Shown here in pieces: positions 24,024 through 29,740 of a stretch of 29,740 bases of DNA. The position numbers and the translations under genes were made by a program. Every line of letters starts with the position of its first letter. The first letter of the stretch is position 1. Below the pieces are notes generated by a model. That model worked only from the letters and a program-made list of their open reading frames with translations. It was not told where the DNA came from and did not search any database. Origin of the DNA: JBHIDJ01 sp046760105 (lineage in GTDB: Bacteria; Pseudomonadota; Gammaproteobacteria; Acidiferrobacterales; SPGG2); contig JBHIDJ010000025.1 in NCBI GenBank assembly GCA_046760105.1, positions 1 through 29,740 on the forward strand, given 5' to 3'.

Positions 24024-25187
24024 ATGCAGCGTCGCAAGAGCCGCCCGCTCATAGCTAGAACATCCGCATGTCACGCACCCGTTATATTGCTCTTCGTATT
24101 TCTTCCCGCCCCAGGGTTGGCAGCAAGAATGTTGGCAGCGCCAAAGGAGGATTCTCAACTATCAATCGTCACTAACGAACAAAGATCTACGATATCAACG
24201 GTTGCCCGCAAATTTGAACGAAGCGAAGCATCTGATCATTTGCAAACCGGCTTCCCGCTAACGGGAAACGAAACACGCGTGCGCTGCGAGGTCTACGGGG
24301 TATCGGCAAAGATCGATCACAGCACGATGATGCCCGATACCTGTGGTCGTTGTCACAACAGCGCCGTGGCCACAGGCAAACCTATTAATCACATCACAAC
24401 CAGTGCCTCCTGTGATGCTTGTCACACGACGCGGGCCTGGCTACCGGCGACATTTGACCACAGCGTGGTCACCTCTGGGGGCTGTACGGCTTGCCATAAC
24501 GGTATCACCGCCACGGGAAAGCCTGGCGATCACGTGGCAACGGCGGCGGCTTGCGACAACTGCCACCGTACTAGTGCATGGATGCCGGTCACATTTGACC
24601 ACAGTAGGGTTGCCGCGGGCACCTGTTCCGGTTGCCATAACGGCACTAGCGCGCCGGGAAAGCCGACCGATCACATCCCAACCACGGCACCTTGTGATGT
24701 CTGCCACCGCGCGCGCGCCTGGCTGCCGGCGACATTTGACCACGGCGACGTCACGGCCAGCGCTTGCATAAACTGCCATAACAACGCGACTGCAACCGGC
24801 AAGCCAGACGACCACTTCGTAACCTCTCGCACATGTGACGACTGCCACATCACGACCGGCTGGCTACTCGTTGCCGGTTACCGCCACAGTTCCTCACTCT
24901 TTCCCGGCGGACACGTCAATGATGTGAGGTGCAAGGGTTGTCACACCGACAATACCGAGATTTTCACTTGGGAAGCCAGCGTCTACAAACCGGATTGTGC
25001 AGGTTGTCACGCTAACGACTACAGACCGAATAACCACATCAAGTCAAAAAACCTAGCAAGCATATTTTATACCCTCAACGAGCTTAGAGACTGCGCAGGC
25101 AGTTGTCATGAGTACACCGACAACACATTCGCGATCGTCCTGAAAACTCGCACGAGGAACCATCGGCCAAGCGGGACCCACTGGTAG
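24024..25187 (+). CDS. 10-haem periplasmic c-type cytochrome (paralogue of the 9-haem protein)
   Basis: 387 residues from the ATG at 24024, which has GGAGGAG about ten bases upstream and leads directly into a signal peptide (basic MQRRKSRPLIAR, hydrophobic core 18-28, ending GLAA). Ten canonical CxxCH motifs occur: CGRCH, CDACH, CTACH, CDNCH, CSGCH, CDVCH, CINCH, CDDCH, CKGCH, CAGCH. A further CAGSCH (357-362) has three residues between the cysteines. Residues 107-294 form four 47-residue di-haem units of the same type as in the 16606-17577 protein. Where that paralogue has its first haem site (CDTCH), this protein reads CEVYG (88-92), so one haem has apparently been lost. It follows the 18-haem gene by 84 bases and is probably part of the same transcript. 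Confidence 0.88.
   Translation: MQRRKSRPLIARTSACHAPVILLFVFLPAPGLAARMLAAPKEDSQLSIVTNEQRSTISTVARKFERSEASDHLQTGFPLTGNETRVRCEVYGVSAKIDHSTMMPDTCGRCHNSAVATGKPINHITTSASCDACHTTRAWLPATFDHSVVTSGGCTACHNGITATGKPGDHVATAAACDNCHRTSAWMPVTFDHSRVAAGTCSGCHNGTSAPGKPTDHIPTTAPCDVCHRARAWLPATFDHGDVTASACINCHNNATATGKPDDHFVTSRTCDDCHITTGWLLVAGYRHSSSLFPGGHVNDVRCKGCHTDNTEIFTWEASVYKPDCAGCHANDYRPNNHIKSKNLASIFYTLNELRDCAGSCHEYTDNTFAIVLKTRTRNHRPSGTHW
24342..24905 (+). repeat. four 141-base tandem units encoding di-haem modules
   Basis: Units start at residues 107, 154, 201 and 248, each 47 codons long, with the pattern CxxCHNG, ATGKPxDH, CDxCH, AWxPATFDH. The period is identical to that in the cytochrome gene at 16606-17577, which shows common origin. 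Confidence 0.8.
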
Positions 25188-25232
25188 TCGTCAATTTCAC
25201 CAGAATGCTTATACCCATTTAAGGCTTAGAGG

Positions 25233-28100
25233 ATGCTAAGAGGATATCCGGTTGTAATAGCGGTGAGCCTGCTGCTGCAGATGCTTTTCGCGTCATCGCG
25301 GGCGGCGGCTCAGGTTCTGGAAAATGTGGAGATAAGGGAACGAGATAGCGCTGCCGTGATTGACGCCAACTTTGCCGTTCCCGTTCAGTACGTAAAACAC
25401 TTCCCTACTAGACCTACAAAGATATTACAGGTTTATGTACGGGTGCCTAGGTCCAGTGAAATGGATACGCCAGGCTTGTCCGAACGCCGATCCGTGAGGG
25501 CACCGCCCGGCAGCCGTGTACCGCTGCTTGACGTCATATACAAAGGCAACGGGGCCGAAGGACCCCACTTGGTCATGCGCTTCAGCGAAGCGGTTAGCTT
25601 CACTGTCAGCCAAGGTGAAGATAACCGTAGTGTGCATATTATCGTGCCGACTGCTGTCGTTGAGCCGGCTTCGCCGCCATCTCCAAAAGTCACGCAAACC
25701 GCGAGAACACCCGAGGCCCGCAAGGCCACAGATCCTCCAAAAAAAGAACGTGTGAAAGAAAAATCAGCTATTACAACAGCAAAACGCTATGCGGTCACAC
25801 TCGCATTGTCGTTTGAGCCGGCTATCGATGTTGCGGACATAAGAAAGAACCTAACGGAGTTTCGTGATCAAACCGTCTATCAAATTACATCCACCCTCTT
25901 CGGTATCGACGTGTATTTTGTAAGACTCGGTTTTTTCGCCACGTCGGAAGAGGCAGATGCCGCCAAGGAGAAGGTTCGCGCCAAGTATCCTGTAGCATGG
26001 GTCACACTGGTTACCGAAGATGAACACGTGGCCGCGTTGCGAGGCAAGAAATACAAACCGGGACAACGCGACACAAGCTCCAAGCTTGCAGAAGTCCCGA
26101 AAGACATAGTGCCAGAATCCGCACAGGAGAAATTTGATACGGACTATCCTTATGTCATCAACCTCGAATCTTCATTGGAGTCGGACCTAACGCCACCCAA
26201 GGCGCTACCTGAAGATCTCGAAAAGTATCGTTTGTACACCACTTCCTTCAACAAAGTCGGAAAGACATGGCACCGGCTGCGTTTAGGTTTCTTTGCAACC
26301 GAGCGGGAGGCGCAACAAGTGCGACAGCGCGTTGAAACCCTATATCCACGTGCGTGGGTCGACCTCGCATCCCGTGAGGAAATAGCAAACTCGAAGCGCA
26401 CTGCATTAGTCTTAGGAGACCCGAAGTTTTTGCTGCGCAAACCGAAAGGTCAGGTGGTTGCGGAACCGAAGGGTGACGCTGACGAGTTGATGGCACAAGG
26501 GCGTGATGCCCTGACCCGCGGTGACAATGTGCAGGCAATCCGCATCTTCACCAGGATACTAGCGCTTCCGAAAAACGAACATACGCAGGATGCACAGGAA
26601 TATCTGGCATTGGCCAGGGAACGTAATGGTCAATCGGCGCTCGCAAAAGTGGAATACAAACTGTATCTCAAGCTTTATCCGGACGGAGAGGGTGCAGATC
26701 GTGTGCGCCAACGCCTGGCGAACCTGAGCAAACCCGAGAAAAGGGTGCAGCTCGTTGAGCTTAGAAAACCAAAGAAAGTCGAGGAGGTACACGAGTGGTC
26801 GATGTTCGGCAGCTTATCACAAGACTATTATCGCGGTGCGAGCACTATCGATATGGTGAGCACGAGCGGGAGCAGTGTGGATCAAAACAGGCTGTCTGAA
26901 ATAGATCAATCTAATCTGGTTAGTTACTTAGACGTTACTGGTCGCTTTCGTAATACACGATACGATAATAGAGCCGTGTTTAGCGGAAGTCAGGCGCGCG
27001 ATTTTCTTGATTCGGAAAATGACAACCGCGTGCGGTCCGCCTACATCGATATACTCAACAAACCGCGCGATTACTCTGCGCGGATAGGACGTCAGTCCGG
27101 AGGCACCAGGGGCATACTGAGCCGCTTTGACGGCGGGCTAGCCGGCTATAGCTTCCGTCCGAGATGGCGTTTCAACTTTGTTGCCGGACTTCCTGCCGAT
27201 GATGTGGCACCAGAATCGGATCGAAGATTTTATGGAGTAAGTGTTGATATGGGTCCTTTTGCCAGTCGCTGGAACAGCACTGTTTATGTTATTGACCAGG
27301 AGGTGGACGGCTTAACTGACCGCCAGGCGGTCGGTGCCGAGTTGCGTTATTTTGAACCCAAGCGTTCGCTCTTCGCGCTACTGGATTATGACATTTATTT
27401 CGATGAAATGAATATTGCGATGGTTCAGGGAAGTTGGCAGCCTGGTCGATCGACAACCTTCAACCTGCTATTGGACTATAGGAAAACACCGCCGTTACAG
27501 ACGACCAATGCACTCCTCGGTCAGAACGTCGAATCGATAGACCAATTAACAAGCGCCAATAGCGACAACACCCTGAAACAGATGGCGGAGGCATTAACCG
27601 CTACATCAGAAGTATTCACCATTGGCGCGGTCCACCCCTTAAACCAAAGATTCCAACTCGGTGGCGATATTACGGTAACGAGTATCTCTGACACGGAAGC
27701 GGTCGACGGCGTGTTAGCAGTCGAAGGGACCGGCGATGTAACTACCTACAATACTCAACTGATAGCAAAACAACTTATTTTTAACAATGACGTCGCTGTG
27801 TTCAATCTGAGCTACAGCGATAGTGATACTTTTAGCGCACGCTCGTTGTCCTTAATAGAGCGTTTTCCCTTCAAGAGAAACTGGCGGGTTGAGCTAAACC
27901 TCAATATATATGATCGGGATGACAATATAGGCAGCACGCTCGAGCGAATTACACCAACACTAAGGGTAGATTATCGCGGACGTAAGAACTTCACGTTTGA
28001 CATAGAGATCGCACGAGAGCGGACAAAGGTCAGGGGCTCAGCTGATGATGAAGACATGACAAGAGACTTTATTAGATTGGGCTATCGGCGTGATTTCTAG
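25233..28100 (+). CDS. SPOR-like/TPR protein with probable outer-membrane beta-barrel
   Basis: 955 residues. A signal peptide (about 1-26, ending RAAA before Gln) is followed by a beta-rich N-terminal domain (about 28-145) and a Pro/Lys-rich linker. Two related SPOR-like domains come next (about 186-270 and 307-388), sharing (L)RLGFFAT and (K)YPxAWV or LYPRAWV segments. A TPR-like helical segment spans about 417-500. Residues about 520-955 are rich in alternating hydrophobic/aromatic strands (for example RWRFNFVAGLP, RSLFALLDYDIYF) and end in FIRLGYRRDF, with the terminal Phe typical of BAM-inserted barrels. It contains no haem motif. The barrel is long enough for roughly 18-22 strands. Last in the plus-strand cytochrome arm, it may dock or insulate a cytochrome at the outer membrane. 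It resembles no MtrB/PioB signature I know (no N-terminal CxxC), so that role is inference. Confidence 0.78.
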   Translation: MLRGYPVVIAVSLLLQMLFASSRAAAQVLENVEIRERDSAAVIDANFAVPVQYVKHFPTRPTKILQVYVRVPRSSEMDTPGLSERRSVRAPPGSRVPLLDVIYKGNGAEGPHLVMRFSEAVSFTVSQGEDNRSVHIIVPTAVVEPASPPSPKVTQTARTPEARKATDPPKKERVKEKSAITTAKRYAVTLALSFEPAIDVADIRKNLTEFRDQTVYQITSTLFGIDVYFVRLGFFATSEEADAAKEKVRAKYPVAWVTLVTEDEHVAALRGKKYKPGQRDTSSKLAEVPKDIVPESAQEKFDTDYPYVINLESSLESDLTPPKALPEDLEKYRLYTTSFNKVGKTWHRLRLGFFATEREAQQVRQRVETLYPRAWVDLASREEIANSKRTALVLGDPKFLLRKPKGQVVAEPKGDADELMAQGRDALTRGDNVQAIRIFTRILALPKNEHTQDAQEYLALARERNGQSALAKVEYKLYLKLYPDGEGADRVRQRLANLSKPEKRVQLVELRKPKKVEEVHEWSMFGSLSQDYYRGASTIDMVSTSGSSVDQNRLSEIDQSNLVSYLDVTGRFRNTRYDNRAVFSGSQARDFLDSENDNRVRSAYIDILNKPRDYSARIGRQSGGTRGILSRFDGGLAGYSFRPRWRFNFVAGLPADDVAPESDRRFYGVSVDMGPFASRWNSTVYVIDQEVDGLTDRQAVGAELRYFEPKRSLFALLDYDIYFDEMNIAMVQGSWQPGRSTTFNLLLDYRKTPPLQTTNALLGQNVESIDQLTSANSDNTLKQMAEALTATSEVFTIGAVHPLNQRFQLGGDITVTSISDTEAVDGVLAVEGTGDVTTYNTQLIAKQLIFNNDVAVFNLSYSDSDTFSARSLSLIERFPFKRNWRVELNLNIYDRDDNIGSTLERITPTLRVDYRGRKNFTFDIEIARERTKVRGSADDEDMTRDFIRLGYRRDF

Positions 28101-28163
28101 GTCCGCTCGGGTCTGACAGTGGCAGCAGTGTGTATCCGGCGCTTCTTTACTGCGTCGACGCTA

Positions 28164-28194
28164 CCTGTAGGGGTATTACGGTAATCCCTACAGG
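28164..28194. terminator. strong hairpin between convergent genes
   Basis: CCTGTAGGG (28164-28172) pairs perfectly with CCCTACAGG (28186-28194), and the inner ATTAC/GTAAT extends the stem above a two-base bulge. It lies 63 bases after the barrel-protein stop and before the convergent reductase gene, so a bidirectional terminator is the simplest reading. No U-tract follows on either side, so factor-dependent termination or a REP-like element remain possible. The remainder of 28101-28347 shows nothing recognisable. Confidence 0.5.
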
Positions 28195-28347
28195 CCTTTG
28201 CAAGGGCGCCCCTCGGCGAAGAGCCACGGACAACGGGGGATTCGCGGGAATACGAGTGGGTCGTCTATTTACAGAGACGTTTTTTCAAGAAAATGATAGA
28301 TGTGGCTGGATGACAATTACGACCAATGCAACTGAGATCACAGTTTT

Positions 28348-29740
28348 TTATCTACCCAACACAGCGAGCATATCTTCCACGTCAGTGAATTTTACCCTGG
28401 GGCGATCTGATTCCTGACCCTTAGCAGCCTCCGCCTCATCAATGACTAACCAGTCATCATAGCTGATGAATTGCGGCTGGCGCGCCGTCACTAGATCGCT
28501 GGCGGCTTCTGTTTCCGGGTGGTCAGGTGTGAGGTGTTTCGTCTGGTGTAAATCTTCTATCATACAAGTCACGGTTTCCTTTGCGTCGGTTTTGTTGGTG
28601 CCAATAACACCGGTGGGTCCCCGTTTTATCCATCCTACCGCGTATAAACCTACAAGTGGTTCACGGGAGTCGCTACTCACTATACGACCGTTCTCATTGT
28701 CGATGGCTCCCTTGCTTTCATTGAAGGGAATGTCCGGTAACGGGACACCCCTGTATCCCACAGATCGAAATACCAGCCCCACGGGTAAGGTTTCAAATCG
28801 GTCCGTCGCTTTAGCTCTCACTGAACCGTCTGCTCCCTTGACCGCTTCGTTCTTAACCATCTTGACGGCACTCACCCGCCCCGAATCATCTCCAACGATC
28901 TCCACAGGTGAAACCAGAAATCGAATGGTGAGTAGCTTGAATTTGCCTGTTGGTGCTCGATGGGCGAACGCCTGAATAGTCTCTACATTTTTAAGTTTGT
29001 CCTTATCTTGGCTTTGTTCCAGTTGCGCTTGACTGAGGCTATCCAGTTTCGCCTCCTCCTCGGGGACCGTGACGTCAGCATCGTTGAGGTCTCCCATGTC
29101 CTTGATTTCCGGGTTAGTAAAAGCAGCTTGCGCAGGACCTCGTCGACCCAGGATATAAACTCTCTTAACCTTGCTTTGCTTTAGCGCCTCTATTGCATGA
29201 TCTGCCATATCGGTTCTGGCTAACTCTTCCGGAGTCTTGCACAGCATTCGCGCTACATCCACCGCCACGTTGCCCATACCAATGATGGCGACTTTTTCCT
29301 GGGAAAGATCAAATCGACAATTCACATAATCGGGATGACCGTTGTACCAGGCGACAAAATCGGTAGCTGAGTGGCTGCCTTCAAGACCTTCGCCTGGAAT
29401 CCCCAGATTCTTGTCGATTGGCGCCCCGGTTGCAAACACGATCTGGTGGTAGTGGTTTTTAAAATCTTCAAGATGGATGTGTCTTCCATATTCGACATAA
29501 CCGTAAAAACGGAAATTTGGGCTTCTTGCATTCTTGTCATACACTCGCATGACTGTTTTATCTTTCTGATGATCCGGCGCTACTCCCGCTCTTACCAATC
29601 CGAAAGGAGAAGGGAGACGCTCATACATGTCTATCTCTACGCACAGACCCTTCTGTTTAAACAAGTTACTGACCGCATAAAAGCCTGCAGGTCCGGAACC
29701 GATAATGGCGACTCGTAAAGGATTAGATTCGGTACCAACT
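28348..29740 (-). CDS. ferredoxin-NADP+ reductase, FprA/adrenodoxin reductase-like (5' end outside window)
   Basis: At least 463 residues. The reading frame remains open to the window edge and encodes VAIIGSGPAGFYAVSNLF (about 29640-29710), the FAD-binding Rossmann motif, so the true start lies just beyond 29740. Further hallmarks of the adrenodoxin reductase family follow: YERLPSPFGLVRAGVAPDHQ, the NADP-binding VAIIGMGNVAVDVARML, VYILGRRGPAQAAFTNPEI, VFRSVGYRG, and YAVGWIKRGPTGVIGTNK near the C-terminus. It should transfer electrons between NADPH and ferredoxin in the cytoplasm. It has no Fe-S motif of its own. The gene is convergent with the cytochrome arm and separated by about 250 bases, so shared regulation is not implied, although it could supply reduced ferredoxin or NADPH. 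Confidence 0.93.
   Translation of the reverse strand, partial: VGTESNPLRVAIIGSGPAGFYAVSNLFKQKGLCVEIDMYERLPSPFGLVRAGVAPDHQKDKTVMRVYDKNARSPNFRFYGYVEYGRHIHLEDFKNHYHQIVFATGAPIDKNLGIPGEGLEGSHSATDFVAWYNGHPDYVNCRFDLSQEKVAIIGMGNVAVDVARMLCKTPEELARTDMADHAIEALKQSKVKRVYILGRRGPAQAAFTNPEIKDMGDLNDADVTVPEEEAKLDSLSQAQLEQSQDKDKLKNVETIQAFAHRAPTGKFKLLTIRFLVSPVEIVGDDSGRVSAVKMVKNEAVKGADGSVRAKATDRFETLPVGLVFRSVGYRGVPLPDIPFNESKGAIDNENGRIVSSDSREPLVGLYAVGWIKRGPTGVIGTNKTDAKETVTCMIEDLHQTKHLTPDHPETEAASDLVTARQPQFISYDDWLVIDEAEAAKGQESDRPRVKFTDVEDMLAVLGR

Noticed and set aside
28130..28417. 95-codon plus-strand ORF between the barrel gene and the ferredoxin reductase gene
   Set aside because: It contains the terminator-like hairpin, overlaps the 3' end of the convergent reductase gene and has no domain or ribosome-binding site.

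Overview
The window looks like chromosome of a Gram-negative proteobacterium, most likely an uncultured gammaproteobacterium. The reasons are lipoprotein and Sec signals, an ExbB/ExbD energiser, an outer-membrane beta-barrel protein and a dense set of multihaem c-type cytochromes. That placement is inferred from gene content; there is no rRNA or other marker gene here. I saw no tRNA, rRNA, CRISPR array, transposase or phage gene.

Region 1 (about 112-8833, all minus strand) is one tightly packed eight-gene operon. In transcription order it encodes a periplasmic TPR protein, a very large TPR lipoprotein, a small TPR lipoprotein, a 98-residue exported protein, an ExbB/TolQ-type channel protein, two ExbD/TolR-type proteins and a TonB-like protein ending in an AgmX/PglI-type C-terminal domain. 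One TolQ, two TolRs, an AgmX-like transducer and several TPR partners recall the core of the myxobacterial Agl-Glt/Nfs envelope machines. One ExbD keeps the proton-carrying Asp and the other has Asn there. A gene-poor stretch follows (8834-9348).

Region 2 (9349-14863) is a small-molecule metabolism block. On the minus strand are an endonuclease/exonuclease/phosphatase-family hydrolase and a 6-phosphogluconate-dehydrogenase-like oxidoreductase with a DUF1932-type C-terminus. On the plus strand are a clearly broken isopropylmalate-dehydrogenase-family pseudogene, an intact tartrate/D-malate dehydrogenase, an EamA-type transporter and an isocitrate lyase/PEP mutase-family lyase. Together they suggest uptake and breakdown of a hydroxy-dicarboxylic acid.

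Region 3 (14995-28100) is the most striking part: a two-armed redox locus around a divergent control region (20522-20931). The minus arm encodes an 11-haem lipoprotein, a 9-haem cytochrome and a membrane-anchored iron-sulfur/flavin reductase whose flavin domain looks circularly permuted. The plus arm encodes a TPR membrane protein, a multi-His membrane protein (probable b-type cytochrome), an 18-haem cytochrome, a 10-haem cytochrome paralogous to the 9-haem one, and a 955-residue protein with two SPOR-like domains, a TPR segment and a probable outer-membrane barrel. I count 48 canonical CxxCH motifs in about 9 kb. The simplest reading is an electron pathway from NAD(P)H or quinol through the periplasm to, and perhaps across, the outer membrane. 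It carries none of the standard Mtr/Pio barrel or OmcA/MtrC signatures that I can recognise.

Region 4 (28348-29740, minus) is an FprA/adrenodoxin-reductase-like ferredoxin-NADP+ reductase, cut at its N-terminus by the window edge.
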